Assembly: GCF_042683405.1 (NCBI RefSeq)
Contig: NZ_JBHUJS010000003.1
Coordinates: 62,001 to 126,000, forward strand
DNA: 64,000 nt
From: Telluria sp042683405
Lineage (GTDB): Bacteria; Pseudomonadota; Gammaproteobacteria; Burkholderiales; Burkholderiaceae_D
Direction: 5' to 3'
Within the stretch, counting starts at the first letter, position 1. Every line of letters begins with the position of its first letter. Positions 40,510 through 50,579 of the stretch are shown here, one piece after another. Under the pieces are notes generated by a model. That model had not been told where the DNA came from, made no database searches, and saw nothing but the letters and a program-made list of their open reading frames with translations. A program made the position numbers and the translations under genes.

Positions 40510-41679
40510 TTATGCCGCCTGCGCGACGTCGTCGTCCACGTTGGCCACAACAGAAAGGACCTGCCCGGGCTGAAATTCGACAACTTGAGCAGTCGCGCTC
40601 GGAGCAACATGCTCGACCGCTGGAATGTTCGCAAGCAGGAGGTAGATCCCGACGTAGAACAGAAAGCTGGCCAGGCACGCAACCATCAATGCGGCGGTGT
40701 TGGTCGAAAACTGCACAGCGAGGACTGCTGGCACCGCCGCCACGGCCCAGGAGAACGGCGACACGGAAGCATTACGAAGGCTGGCCGTAACGCGCCTAAA
40801 GATGCGCATACAAATCTTGACCTTAATTAGAGTGTGCAAATGATTGCCATCTGGCTGCCCTGGATCAGCCTTAGCCAATACGCGTCGGATGATGGTAAAC
40901 ACCGTCTCAAACACCGGGTACCCGCAAACCAGGAACGGCGCCCATGCCGAGACGGATGGATTACGCGCGGGTAGCATTACAGCCAGCCATGCAAGGATGA
41001 AACCAAGCAAGTAAGCACCACCATCCCCGAGGAACAACTTCCCAAAAGGGAAGTTCAGAAGGAAGAACCCGAGCGTAACGCCGCAGACAATAAAGCAAAC
41101 CAACGCCAGATTCGTATCGCCTGCGTTAAGTGCAATGAGCCCAAGCGCAGCCAAGGCGATCATTACCGAGCCACTCGCGAGACCGTTGAAACCGTCGATG
41201 ATGTTGACGGCATTTGCAACGCCACTGACCGCGAAGGCGGTGAATATGACCGATATTGGCAAAATGCCGAGCGCGGAGTCGACTCCCCACACACCCGTGT
41301 TAGTGACACTGGCTCCCGTGAGGTACCATGCAAAGATACCGCTAGCCATCGTCGCCAGAAGACGAGCTCGCACCGAGACGCGCTTCGTAACGTCCTCTGC
41401 GACACCAAAGCAGAATGCTGGCAAGCCCGCCACTAAAATTGGAGCCAGGATAGCCCGCCGTTCTTCAGCGGCGACTAGGCATGCGCAAACTAGACCGGCG
41501 AAGATTGCGAGGCCGCCGATTCGGGGTGTGGGTACCGCATGAAATTTCTGAATTCCAACCAACTGGTCGAGGCTATATTTACCATGCCACCGAGTCGTGA
41601 GCACGAGGCCTAATGAGACAACAATTGACACTGCGAACCCCACGATCACGCCAACTGTCACGAATTCCGAAACGCCCAT
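40510..41679 (-). CDS. WecA/MraY-like polyprenyl-phosphate sugar-1-phosphate transferase
   Basis: A membrane enzyme of about 389 residues with roughly ten hydrophobic segments. It probably loads the first sugar phosphate onto undecaprenyl phosphate. Family motifs are KFHAVPTPRIGGLAIF near the N-terminus, NAVNIIDGFNGLASG (catalytic Asp pair region), NFPFGKLFLGDGGAYLLGF and the HLHTLI motif. I start at the ATG at 41679 after GAGGAG; an in-frame start eight codons upstream is possible. Being WecA-like, it points to a HexNAc-1-P start rather than the WcaJ type. Confidence 0.9.
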   Translation of the reverse strand: MGVSEFVTVGVIVGFAVSIVVSLGLVLTTRWHGKYSLDQLVGIQKFHAVPTPRIGGLAIFAGLVCACLVAAEERRAILAPILVAGLPAFCFGVAEDVTKRVSVRARLLATMASGIFAWYLTGASVTNTGVWGVDSALGILPISVIFTAFAVSGVANAVNIIDGFNGLASGSVMIALAALGLIALNAGDTNLALVCFIVCGVTLGFFLLNFPFGKLFLGDGGAYLLGFILAWLAVMLPARNPSVSAWAPFLVCGYPVFETVFTIIRRVLAKADPGQPDGNHLHTLIKVKICMRIFRRVTASLRNASVSPFSWAVAAVPAVLAVQFSTNTAALMVACLASFLFYVGIYLLLANIPAVEHVAPSATAQVVEFQPGQVLSVVANVDDDVAQAA

Positions 41680-42122
41680 AAAACTCCTCATACTTAGATA
41701 CACATCAATGCATCCAGAAACAAACCCCTACTATGGTAGGTAAGCGTCGTCATACAAGCAAATAACATTACGCGACGCCCGCAACGACTTCACAATTCCT
41801 TCGCCACTTTAAGAACTCCGAAAGATTTCGTGACAATTTCAGTATCAGCATCTCTCATCTCGGCCCTCTAGCAAAAAGCTAGATAACATCCAACGATACA
41901 ATGTGTGAAATAGCTCGCGTCTGTAACGCTATTCCCAGCAGTTGTTTCTACGCAACAAACTCCTCTCTAAAAGTTCCACGGACCTTAGCCAAAAACACCA
42001 GCGAACGCGTGCGTATGCATCGTGATAATGTTGCTCGGCGGCATCCTATGCCAAGGGAGCGCGATAAATCGCAGAGGAATATGAGAACTCAAGCAGATTC
42101 CCGGATTGAAACCGTGAATCGA
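41680..42122. other. 443-bp AT-rich gap in the polysaccharide locus
   Basis: No convincing gene is seen. A 6-bp inverted repeat with a 5-A loop (TCTAGC, AAAAA, GCTAGA; 41867-41883) is present without a T-run. The stretch is much AT-richer than the flagellar regions. It separates the glycosyltransferase block from the initiating transferase and could hold a promoter for the latter. Confidence 0.5.
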
Positions 42123-42965
42123 CTATAAGCTGGTCGCTTCATAATTAGAACGTAGAAATTTATAAGCCCACCCTAGGACCGGCCTTGGAGAAAGACGCAA
42201 AAATGAGCGCGATGCAAGGTTAAAAATTAACGCAGGTAATCTAATATGTCCCGATCGGAACATAAAAAACTGCAATCTGAACTCTTTTTTTAAATATGAC
42301 ATGCCTCGGCGCCGCGATAGCATGCCACTACCAGCACTGACATTTACCAGCGGAGTATCAAGATTCGCGCAAACTGCGCCCGCATTCAGGGCACGCACCC
42401 ATAAATAATAGTCCTCCACACCCGAGAACGAGTTGTACCCACCAAGAGAGCGCAACAGTGCTGTCCGAATAAAAACCGTCACGTGATTGAACGGACAACG
42501 ATAACGGGAGAACTTGCGAATATCATCGATTGACAGAGGTGCCTTCCTAACAGAAACTATTCCGCCCGAATCCCATTCATTTATATGCCCGCCAACAATA
42601 TCCATATGTGGATGGGCCTGGATGAAGTCGGTTTGAACTTTGAATCGTTGTCCGTGCAACCAATCATCCGGGTCCATACGCGCTACATAGTCAGAGTCGC
42701 AATAATCCAAGCCAGCATCAAGCGCCTCCGAAAATCCGACCATCGCCTCTCTCTCAACCATCACGAACGTCAGCGAGGGAAAAGTTAGCTGGATTGACTC
42801 ACGGAAACTGCGTGCCTTGATTCCGTTGAGCACTAGGATGACGCTGTCAGGCTGGGCGGTCTGACCCAAAAACGATTCGAAACAACGGACGAGATCGCGG
42901 AACTCATCAGTGTCGCTGAACACCATGAGAACCGAAAAATTAACATTGATAGAGGACATCTGCAT
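42123..42965 (-). CDS. Family 2 glycosyltransferase
   Basis: A 280-residue GT-A fold glycosyltransferase. The N-terminal strand-helix pattern (VNFSVLMVFSDTDEFRDLVR, DSVILVLNGI) and the metal-binding DxD-like motif in YVARMDPDDWLHGQRF identify family 2. EDYYLWVRALNAG matches the common ED motif. The ATG at 42965 follows GAGAG and lies inside the 3' end of the upstream glycosyltransferase gene, so translation is coupled. Donor and acceptor cannot be told. Confidence 0.87.
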   Translation of the reverse strand: MQMSSINVNFSVLMVFSDTDEFRDLVRCFESFLGQTAQPDSVILVLNGIKARSFRESIQLTFPSLTFVMVEREAMVGFSEALDAGLDYCDSDYVARMDPDDWLHGQRFKVQTDFIQAHPHMDIVGGHINEWDSGGIVSVRKAPLSIDDIRKFSRYRCPFNHVTVFIRTALLRSLGGYNSFSGVEDYYLWVRALNAGAVCANLDTPLVNVSAGSGMLSRRRGMSYLKKEFRLQFFMFRSGHIRLPALIFNLASRSFLRLSPRPVLGWAYKFLRSNYEATSL

Positions 42966-43956
42966 AGCTCTCAATCATTTTTTTATATTTAAAAAGGGAC
43001 AAATCTGGCGGCACCAAAGGCAACTGCAACTGACGAACCTGGCTAAGCGAACGAGCAAACTGACGTTCAGAATCGGCGAATACCACACCATCAAACCCTA
43101 CAATTTTCTGCAACTCAACGAAAATATCCAATTTCAGGCAAACAATCGGCATCCCAGACGCCATCGCCTCAATAAAGACCAATCCGAAACCCTCGCTGAG
43201 CGAGGGTATAATTAAGCAGTCATAGCTAGAAAAAAGCGAAGGTACGTCATTCACCTGTCCGAGAAAAGAAATATCACTCCGGCAGGCAGCGAACGATCTC
43301 AATTCCGATTCACAGGGCCCCGTACCCGCAACAGCGAGCACATCGCCATCAACCGCAACTTCTATAAACGACGTAATACCAAGCTTCACATTTTTCACTG
43401 GGCTTAGAGCCGACACAATAAGAAAACGCGTAGCTCTTCGTGTTGTTCTCGGAACTCCCCATCGGGCTACCACGAAAAACTTCTCGTCTACAGCGTTATA
43501 GATCACCTTTTTTTTTAACCCATCCGGCAGAGACCGCGCAACCTGCTCTGACACGCACACTACCAAATCAAACCTGCGCAACGCGCGGAGATGAACTCGA
43601 TAGACTATTCTCCCAAACCACTTATAATTCAAAGCGTATTCGGCAGAGATGCAACTATGTACGGTCGTCGAATAGCTTACCCCGCGAAATAAGATCGAAA
43701 GCAATGCAGCAACAACATCAGGCAAAAAACACGACGAGTGCAGCCGTTTGACCGGAGCGCTTCGCATGGCCACCAACAGCTTAGCTAATCCATGTATCAA
43801 TAAAACTGCGTCAAAAAGACGCATAGAAAGCGAAAGCCTTGGCGACCTGGCGGCGCTACGCAGATACACGACGCTCGCGCCCGGAATAGAGTTCGCAAGG
43901 GATTCCATCAGTTTATTAGGCGCGGTTTGCGCTTTTCTTGGAAGTAAAAACAGCAT
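42940..43956 (-). CDS. Family 4 glycosyltransferase
   Basis: A 338-residue GT-B fold retaining glycosyltransferase. The C-terminal domain carries FLIVSALSPVKNVKLGI, VAGTGPCESELRSFA and IIPSLSEGFGLVFIEAMASG, the usual E-x7-E donor-binding block. The N-terminal domain is short for the family. It overlaps both its neighbours (41 and 26 bases), so it is part of a tightly coupled run. Confidence 0.9.
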   Translation of the reverse strand: MLFLLPRKAQTAPNKLMESLANSIPGASVVYLRSAARSPRLSLSMRLFDAVLLIHGLAKLLVAMRSAPVKRLHSSCFLPDVVAALLSILFRGVSYSTTVHSCISAEYALNYKWFGRIVYRVHLRALRRFDLVVCVSEQVARSLPDGLKKKVIYNAVDEKFFVVARWGVPRTTRRATRFLIVSALSPVKNVKLGITSFIEVAVDGDVLAVAGTGPCESELRSFAACRSDISFLGQVNDVPSLFSSYDCLIIPSLSEGFGLVFIEAMASGMPIVCLKLDIFVELQKIVGFDGVVFADSERQFARSLSQVRQLQLPLVPPDLSLFKYKKMIESYADVLYQC

Positions 43957-44698
43957 ATATCAGCCCGGTAATCCCCAGCAACAAATGCAAAGAAACAAAC
44001 TTGAAATAAGACAACCCAAAAGTGGGCATTAAAATTACCTTGATTGCAGTCTTTATCGAACCTTTCGGATTCCTAAAGACCAATGACTTATACCTAGAAG
44101 ACAAACCATCACACTGATATTCCACTTGCACCACCCTACGTCCAATCGCGTGAAAACAGTTCCTTCGATGCAATGCACTCCACAAATAGGCCTCGGTTAA
44201 GAAGAACTCATCAACGCAATCTGGGAATGGGCGCTTGGCCATCTCTGATGTCGGCACAACCCTAGTGCAATCCTGACTGATCTTAAAATACTGCCTATAA
44301 CTCACACTAGTGCCAGCATACTCAAAAGGCACGCCTTGCATAGTGGGAAATATGCAAAACCTAACTCCGCAATTTATCAGATCCTTCACACACTCAACAG
44401 CATCTGGATATAGTAAATCGTCGCTATCGACAATCATCGTGTACTCGTACTTGCAGAATGAAATCGCACTATTTATGGCAACGTGCTTCCCCCGATTTCT
44501 CTCATGAATATGATATTCAAATTCAAATTTTCGATCTTTAGCAGTTGCTACGGCATTTAAAAAGCCGCGAGTACCATCGGACGACCCATCGTCAACGACA
44601 ACCCATTTAAACTCTAAATCGCTCTGCTCAAGAAGGCTCAAGTAGAGCCGCTCTAATAAAGTACATCTGTTTAACGTGGCTGTAACTATGTTGAGCAC
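43916..44698 (-). CDS. Family 2 glycosyltransferase
   Basis: A 260-residue family 2 enzyme. The N-terminus LNIVTATLNRCTLLERLYLS, with VVVDDGSSDGT and the DxD motif in YTMIVDSDDLLYPDA, is canonical. The C-terminal stretch is hydrophobic (FVSLHLLLGITGLIYAVF), which suggests membrane association. It abuts the EpsG-type gene (shared base at 44698) and overlaps the next gene by 41 bases. Confidence 0.92.
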   Translation of the reverse strand: MLNIVTATLNRCTLLERLYLSLLEQSDLEFKWVVVDDGSSDGTRGFLNAVATAKDRKFEFEYHIHERNRGKHVAINSAISFCKYEYTMIVDSDDLLYPDAVECVKDLINCGVRFCIFPTMQGVPFEYAGTSVSYRQYFKISQDCTRVVPTSEMAKRPFPDCVDEFFLTEAYLWSALHRRNCFHAIGRRVVQVEYQCDGLSSRYKSLVFRNPKGSIKTAIKVILMPTFGLSYFKFVSLHLLLGITGLIYAVFTSKKSANRA

Positions 44699-45861
44699 TA
44701 CAAGCCCCAGAAATTAATCATATTCTGACCATTGAACGATATCTCATTCAATCCCAAATCATTCTTGACAAGCCAGCGAAAGAACTGCAGCACAAACATC
44801 ACACCCAATGGGATCAATAAAAACCGCCTTATACCGCCTCGACAAACGGAAAGGGCATAAGAATAATACAAAGGAAAAAACACAATAACGGCCAATCCCA
44901 TCCTTGAACCCAAATTGCCTATCTCACGGAAATAGATCAGAAACAGCAGAGAGAAGTACATCAAAACCTGCACGTCTGACGAAACCGCGTGCTTGACCTT
45001 AGTTGACGAAAAACCTATAGCAAACCACGTGAGCAACGGGAACAAAATAAGAGGAGAATAAATTGGAATACTGGCTAGCAAACGCTCGCCGTAATACGCG
45101 TAGCGATATTGCAGATCGGAATCTAATAGCGAAAATAACTGTGCGAACTTCGACCCAACAGGAAAAACAATAGCGACGAGAATCAGTAACACCTGGAACA
45201 GGAAATTCACGCGCACTATTCGCGTCGCATATGATATAACCATAAAGATCGCAGAGCTCGTGTGTGTCAACACCGCGACTACGAACATGAATAACTTTCC
45301 TCGCTCGCGACGAAAAACGCAAATCGCCGTGAGAACAAAAAGCATCGCGAAAGTTTGCCTGGTCGAAAACAAGGGAGCCTGATACAACGCCGGATTAAAA
45401 AGCATGAGCGAAAATCCGACAGGACCAAAATACCGGTAAGATAAACTCAGGGCCAAAATCGCAAAAAGAAGAGCAGTGAAAAACAGGTATTGATCCTGTG
45501 TCGCAAAACTTCCTAATACAGTCAAATACGATGGGTAAACAATTTCACTTCCAAACTGAGTGAAGTCCAGACCAGAGTCAGCCGCTTCTGCAAATAGATG
45601 AAGATATCGTTCTACATCACTGACCCTGTCAATAGTTGACGATACCAGAGCAACGACAATCGCCACTAACACAAAGCCAAGTTTTTTTACTGGCGCGGAT
45701 CGTAGGAATAACACAGCAAACGCAGCTAACACGAGTCCGGCCATTGGGGACAGCGCGACGAGACTGGTTATTACAATACCCCACGAAAGAAATTTCGCGA
45801 CATAATGAATTCGATTTTCAGCGCCACCTTGAGCGGCATAATTGTTCGGTGCCTGTAACAT
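44698..45861 (-). CDS. EpsG-family polysaccharide polymerase-like membrane protein
   Basis: A 387-residue integral membrane protein with about ten hydrophobic segments. The pattern VSDVERYLHLFAEAA in a loop and FSTRQTFAMLFVLTAICVF followed by HTSSAIFM fit EpsG/Wzy-like polymerases, which join repeat units in the periplasm. The start at 45861 has TGAGGT upstream and lies 91 bases inside the preceding glycosyltransferase gene, an unusually long overlap. As the only candidate Wzy in the locus, it probably sets the chain linkage. Confidence 0.87.
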   Translation of the reverse strand: MLQAPNNYAAQGGAENRIHYVAKFLSWGIVITSLVALSPMAGLVLAAFAVLFLRSAPVKKLGFVLVAIVVALVSSTIDRVSDVERYLHLFAEAADSGLDFTQFGSEIVYPSYLTVLGSFATQDQYLFFTALLFAILALSLSYRYFGPVGFSLMLFNPALYQAPLFSTRQTFAMLFVLTAICVFRRERGKLFMFVVAVLTHTSSAIFMVISYATRIVRVNFLFQVLLILVAIVFPVGSKFAQLFSLLDSDLQYRYAYYGERLLASIPIYSPLILFPLLTWFAIGFSSTKVKHAVSSDVQVLMYFSLLFLIYFREIGNLGSRMGLAVIVFFPLYYSYALSVCRGGIRRFLLIPLGVMFVLQFFRWLVKNDLGLNEISFNGQNMINFWGL

Positions 45862-46634
45862 TCCAGCAATACCTCAAATAGCCCTACACGATTTAAACCT
45901 GCAAGCCGCGAAAGACACAGAAAGTAGTTTCTCTGGGTAGGCGACATGCAAGCGCCGTGCTTTTCGAGAATTTTTCTGAATCCAGTCGCTCTTTTGATCG
46001 AACTTGTAATGCGGTTTGGTGAATCCAGCGTCGCAAAGTAATCGAGGGTATCCCATTTGATCATTTTGCCGCCGTGTTTCAGCACCCGCATCCAAAGCTC
46101 CCAATCCTGACTCCCAGTCATCTCTTCATCGAATCCGCCTGCTTCCACCAAGAGATCCTTCCGGATCAAGCAGGAGATCCCGACTATGCACTGCTCGAAA
46201 AAGTCATGCAGTCCAAAGATGCCAGGCACATCACCCTTAAATCTTGAATGCGAGTCGCCCTCGACTTTGACAGTGGTGGTACCCAAGAATTTATAAGTGG
46301 CAGAGTCGTCACCTTGCATGAAGCCAATAAGATTTTTTATTCGATCCACGCCCAAAAAATCATCATCATCCAAAAACGTTATCCATGCTGTTGTCGCAAG
46401 CCTCGACCCGACGTTCCGTCCAAATGGGGCCCCTTTTTTTCCACCGGTGTAGTGGTAGATCAACTCTACGCCTAAACAACTAAAATCGATGTCAAGCGGG
46501 ATCGTCCCATCGTCTATCAAAATAACTTCAAACCGCCTGTCAGTTTGCGCCGCGCAACTCCGCAATGCGCGTTCACATAAACTAGGCCGATCACATGTAG
46601 TTAGTACAACACTAATCAACGGATGCTTTTCCAT
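45771..46634 (-). CDS. Family 2 glycosyltransferase
   Basis: A 287-residue family 2 enzyme. It starts MEKHPLISVVLTTCDRPSLC and contains FEVILIDDGT, GRNVGSRLATTAWITFLDDD (DxD) and the conserved acidic block GSQDWELWMRVLKHGG. It shares 91 bases with the EpsG-type gene downstream. GC content is low compared with flanking regions. Confidence 0.92.
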   Translation of the reverse strand: MEKHPLISVVLTTCDRPSLCERALRSCAAQTDRRFEVILIDDGTIPLDIDFSCLGVELIYHYTGGKKGAPFGRNVGSRLATTAWITFLDDDDFLGVDRIKNLIGFMQGDDSATYKFLGTTTVKVEGDSHSRFKGDVPGIFGLHDFFEQCIVGISCLIRKDLLVEAGGFDEEMTGSQDWELWMRVLKHGGKMIKWDTLDYFATLDSPNRITSSIKRATGFRKILEKHGACMSPTQRNYFLCLSRLAGLNRVGLFEVLLECYRHRTIMPLKVALKIEFIMSRNFFRGVL

Positions 46635-46676
46635 TATCCTATTTCATCAAACTTTAAAACGGCCGCCTCGAATCCC

Positions 46677-48128
46677 TTAGGCAGATCGAGGAATTCCAAT
46701 TAGTTTATAAAGTGATCGTGTCCAGTCACGATTGAGCACATGACTGAGCGCAATGTATATCGAGGCCGACACACAAGCCCCCACAGCCAGACGTGTAACC
46801 GACTGGGTTAATGGTGCAACCAAAATATAAGTAGGCCAGAGCGCCAGTAGCGAGAGGAGCATCGGCCGCAGCGTCGCTAATAAGTATTCCGAAAAAGTAG
46901 CTTGGGTAAGCGGTCGAACTATCAATATCCAAACTAAGCAGAACTGAAACATATTCCAATACATCAGTGCTCTCGCAATTCCAATCGGTCCATAGAATGC
47001 CCCCAACCAAAGGCAAGGGGCAACGATAAACGCTAACGCCAGATTCCATTTGAGCGAGAGATCGGCACGTCCCATTCCTAGCAAAAGACTACCAGCAGGA
47101 TTTCCCGTAGCTCGAAGGAAGCCCCAAAGCGCTAACGGGACGAGGAGCTCAGTCGACTGAGCCCACTGCGGGCCCAGCACAGCGTGTACAACCTCAGGCG
47201 CGAAGATAGCCATGCCCATGTATAGAGGAGCATTAGCAGACGAAGTCATATTCAATGACATGAGAAAGATTGCACGAACAAGGGGCACCTCAGCTTGGAC
47301 TTGAGCAATGACTGGAAATCCGACACGATTCACAATTGGATTTATTAGTCCTTGAACTTGGAATACAAGAGCACGAGGAATACTCAGATATCCTAATGCC
47401 TGTGCGCCAAGCAGGCGACCGGCTAGCATTAAATCTACATTTCGATTGAACTCGTTCAGCAAATTACTCATGACGAGAGCACCACCGAAGCCCGCGTAAC
47501 CTCGAACGTCGTCCAGACGGAACTTTAATTTCGGACGCCAACCTTCAGACAAGAAGATCCACGCAAAGATTGCATTACTAGTCGAGCAAGCTACGGAGCT
47601 TATAACCAACGAATAGAAGCCTGCACCAGAGTAGGCGCAGATCACTGCGAGAACAAACGCCATCACAGCAGAAAAAACTTCTATTAGCGTAACGACACGA
47701 AAATTTAAACTCTTTTCCGCATTCATGCGAAGCTGCTGCCCAGTCGCGTTGATGAGCAGAGTCAAAGCTGCAAAAATGAGGGCACCCTGCAACTCAACAC
47801 TTCCGAACCACAGCGATACAATATGGCTAACGCAGACAACGAGAACGAAAATTAAACTAGCAATTGCTACGTTGAGCCAAAATAGGCTATTTCGTTCATC
47901 ATCGGTCACAACCCGACGCTGCATAAATGCACTGCTCAGCCCCATATCCGCAAACAAGGTAGCAAAGCCTAAAACCACGGTTACCATCGCCATCAGGCCA
48001 AAATCGCTGGGCGGAAGAAGTCGCGCTAGAATTGCAACTTGGGCTACCTGCAAGCAAGCGCGTAATCCGCCACCGAGCGTAGTCCACCGCACGGCCGAAA
48101 AAACTCTACTTTTGATAGTGGGCTCCAC
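46677..48128 (-). CDS. wzx: Wzx-type polysaccharide flippase (MOP superfamily)
   Basis: A 483-residue membrane protein with about 12-14 hydrophobic segments. The N-terminal SAVRWTTLGGGLRACLQVAQ, VAILARLLPPSDFGLMAMV and DMGLSSAFMQRR are typical of the WzxC/polysaccharide-transporter family. It would flip the lipid-linked repeat unit to the periplasmic side for the EpsG-type polymerase. It is flanked by glycosyltransferase genes. The gene symbol is by function, not by close homology. Confidence 0.92.
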   Translation of the reverse strand: MEPTIKSRVFSAVRWTTLGGGLRACLQVAQVAILARLLPPSDFGLMAMVTVVLGFATLFADMGLSSAFMQRRVVTDDERNSLFWLNVAIASLIFVLVVCVSHIVSLWFGSVELQGALIFAALTLLINATGQQLRMNAEKSLNFRVVTLIEVFSAVMAFVLAVICAYSGAGFYSLVISSVACSTSNAIFAWIFLSEGWRPKLKFRLDDVRGYAGFGGALVMSNLLNEFNRNVDLMLAGRLLGAQALGYLSIPRALVFQVQGLINPIVNRVGFPVIAQVQAEVPLVRAIFLMSLNMTSSANAPLYMGMAIFAPEVVHAVLGPQWAQSTELLVPLALWGFLRATGNPAGSLLLGMGRADLSLKWNLALAFIVAPCLWLGAFYGPIGIARALMYWNMFQFCLVWILIVRPLTQATFSEYLLATLRPMLLSLLALWPTYILVAPLTQSVTRLAVGACVSASIYIALSHVLNRDWTRSLYKLIGIPRSA

Positions 48129-48186
48129 GCTAATTTTCCCGTCGTTTAGTAAAATCTAAAGTGGCGCCCATATTGGAGATTCCCAC

Positions 48187-49425
48187 TCAACGTCCAGTCG
48201 AAATGCGCTTTATCGTACGCGCGATGCGCAAGGCCAAACTATAAGTTTTCGGAAATCGAGTGATATAAGGAAAGCGGATATTGTCGTAACTGTCCGCCAT
48301 CTTAACCAGTTCACCGCCTAGCGGAGTTCTTTCGGCACTCGCAAAAATCCGGTTTATCACCGCGAACCTTTGATTCCAGTCCAAATGATTAAGTGCGTAC
48401 TCTCTAGCCTGCGATCGATATTGGGATAGATTGTTCACATCACGCAAAAAAAACTCCATTTGCTTACAGAAGGAATCAATATCCACTTCACTAATAGGCC
48501 AGTAATACCCATCTGCGCGACAATAAAATTTCTGGACCCTTGCGACACGTGACGGAGGCTCGATAAATTCGTTCATTGGCGCATTGTCTATTGTCACTAC
48601 AGGAAGACCGCACGAAATTGCCTCCGCGACTGTCAAGCCAATACCCTCAAGACGGGACGGGTAAAGGTAAACGTCGCCTAGATGATACAACCCTGGGGCG
48701 GGTACTGTTTTCGTGATGACTTCCAGCCGTCCCGCAGCTTTTAGCCCTTTGATCAGGTGGACTACTTCAGGCAAAGCATTCTCCAAGTCGGCTTGGGAAT
48801 GTATTAGTAGGCGACAATTAGCATAGGATTGAATTAGACGATCAAACGCACATATCGCAAGATCAGTACCCTTCCTGCGAGGACTCATACCGGCGGAGTG
48901 GAAGAAAACAACATCCCGCCCATCGCAGGACGCAGGAACGCCGAAGCCCTGCGGATGAAAAACATTTACGTCCGTTCCCCAAGGGACATAATGACATTGC
49001 GGATGCCACGAAAAGGCAGAAAAATGCCTTTTTGTATTGCATATAAGAAAATCATAAATGCCAAACAGGGGGAGGGTCAGTTCGGTATAATAATCGATGT
49101 AAGCCCCTGTCTTCACCCCTAGTCTCTTGCACAGCAATACCGTTTGCCACCAGTTTTGCTCATTAAAAAACACCACATCGATGTTTAAATTGAGCAACCA
49201 TTTCGAAAAGTCCGCTTCATCAATATAAGTACCGGTATTGGGCATTGGATATGTCTTTGCCCAAGTAACGTTGGGCGTGTCCCATTCCGGGTCCCCGATT
49301 GCCCGTGCTTCACCGCCCCTTGCGTAAATAAAAACTTGATTTTCTTCGGAGAGCGCCCGCACATATGCCTTAGAAACGTACGCGGCACCGCGCTCAAACC
49401 AAGTCGTAACAATTCCAATATTCAT
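48187..49425 (-). CDS. Family 4 glycosyltransferase
   Basis: A 412-residue GT-B enzyme. The start MNIGIVTTWFERGAAYVSKA is typical of the N-terminal domain, and GDVYLYPSRLEGIGLTVAEA with ISCGLPVVTIDNAPMNEF is the C-terminal donor-binding block. KRHFSAFSWHPQCHYVPWGT lies in the domain junction. It is in the same transcript as wecB, 17 bp downstream of it. Confidence 0.9.
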   Translation of the reverse strand: MNIGIVTTWFERGAAYVSKAYVRALSEENQVFIYARGGEARAIGDPEWDTPNVTWAKTYPMPNTGTYIDEADFSKWLLNLNIDVVFFNEQNWWQTVLLCKRLGVKTGAYIDYYTELTLPLFGIYDFLICNTKRHFSAFSWHPQCHYVPWGTDVNVFHPQGFGVPASCDGRDVVFFHSAGMSPRRKGTDLAICAFDRLIQSYANCRLLIHSQADLENALPEVVHLIKGLKAAGRLEVITKTVPAPGLYHLGDVYLYPSRLEGIGLTVAEAISCGLPVVTIDNAPMNEFIEPPSRVARVQKFYCRADGYYWPISEVDIDSFCKQMEFFLRDVNNLSQYRSQAREYALNHLDWNQRFAVINRIFASAERTPLGGELVKMADSYDNIRFPYITRFPKTYSLALRIARTIKRISTGR

Positions 49426-49442
49426 CTAATGTGTATTCGGTA

Positions 49443-50579
49443 TCAACTTTTGTTTGCATGCCAGGTTATAAAGAGACTTTCAACAATTCTTTCACATGCC
49501 TTGCCATCACCATATGGATTATGAGCTTGACTCATGCGCAGGTATTCCTCTTTATCCAGCAGTAATCGTGAGGTTTCCTCCACAATCTTTGCGACGTCCG
49601 TTCCGACAAGCCGCGCAGTTCCGGCCGAAATGGCTTCAGGTCTCTCGCTGTTGTCCCGCATGACCAACAATGGCTTTCCTAATGAAGGTGCTTCCTCCTG
49701 AATCCCACCCGAATCCGTTAATATTAATTCGGAACGCTGCATAAGATAGACAAACGGCAAATAGTCAAGCGGCGGAATCAAATATATGTTCGCAACCCCG
49801 CCTAGCAGTCGATACGCAGGCTCAGACACATTTGGGTTCATGTGGACCGGGTAGACTATGTCAATCTCTGGGAACAAGTGCGCAATACGGTAGAGCGCCT
49901 CACAAATCCGTTCGAAGCCACTACCGAAGCTCTCGCGACGATGGCCAGTGACCAGTATGACCTTTCGGCTCGAATCGAGAAATGCACTCGGCATTGACGC
50001 CTTCGAATACAGCTGGGGATCGGTCTTCAAGCGATAAACTGTGTGCAGCAGCGCATCAATAACGGTATTTCCGGTTACGACTATGTTATTGTCGAGTATC
50101 CCTTCGTTTAGGAGGTTCTGTCGCGCGGCAACTGTCGGAGCAAAGTGAACCTGCGCTAACACTCCGGTCAGCTTTCTGTTCGCTTCTTCCGGCCACGGGG
50201 AAAATAGATTCCCTGTACGCAGCCCAGCCTCGACATGAGCGACAGGTATCTTGTGGAAATAAGACGCTAACGATGAGGCGAAAGTGGTCCCTGTGTCTCC
50301 GTGGACAATCACGATATCGGGCTTAAATTGCGCAAATACCGCCTTCAAGCCCTGTAAAATTGACGACGTTAGATCAGCAAGATCTTGGCCGGGCTGCATG
50401 ATGTTGAGATCGAATTCTGGTTGAATCGAGAACAACCGCAATACTTGATCCAACATTTCTCTATGTTGTGCCGTAACACATACCTTTGCATCGAAGCGAT
50501 TATCTTTTTTAAGGGCTAACACAAGAGGAGCCATTTTAATGGCCTCAGGTCGGGTTCCAAAAACGCAAAGAACTTTCAT
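49443..50579 (-). CDS. wecB: UDP-N-acetylglucosamine 2-epimerase (non-hydrolysing)
   Basis: A 378-residue epimerase that interconverts UDP-GlcNAc and UDP-ManNAc. Motifs seen are VFGTRPEAIKMAPLVLAL at the N-terminus, VHGDTGTTFASSLASYF, AHVEAGLRTGNLFSPWPEEA, TGHRRESFGSGFERI and LTDSGGIQEEAPSLGKP, all in the expected order. The ATG at 50579 is chosen over an upstream TTG. With the TviB-like dehydrogenase it supplies N-acetyl amino-uronic precursors. It lies 149 bp after that dehydrogenase gene. Confidence 0.95.
   Translation of the reverse strand: MKVLCVFGTRPEAIKMAPLVLALKKDNRFDAKVCVTAQHREMLDQVLRLFSIQPEFDLNIMQPGQDLADLTSSILQGLKAVFAQFKPDIVIVHGDTGTTFASSLASYFHKIPVAHVEAGLRTGNLFSPWPEEANRKLTGVLAQVHFAPTVAARQNLLNEGILDNNIVVTGNTVIDALLHTVYRLKTDPQLYSKASMPSAFLDSSRKVILVTGHRRESFGSGFERICEALYRIAHLFPEIDIVYPVHMNPNVSEPAYRLLGGVANIYLIPPLDYLPFVYLMQRSELILTDSGGIQEEAPSLGKPLLVMRDNSERPEAISAGTARLVGTDVAKIVEETSRLLLDKEEYLRMSQAHNPYGDGKACERIVESLFITWHANKS

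Noticed and set aside
41901..42128. 75-codon open frame in the polysaccharide gap
   Set aside because: No ribosome site, no hydrophobic or domain pattern, and composition like the surrounding noncoding DNA.
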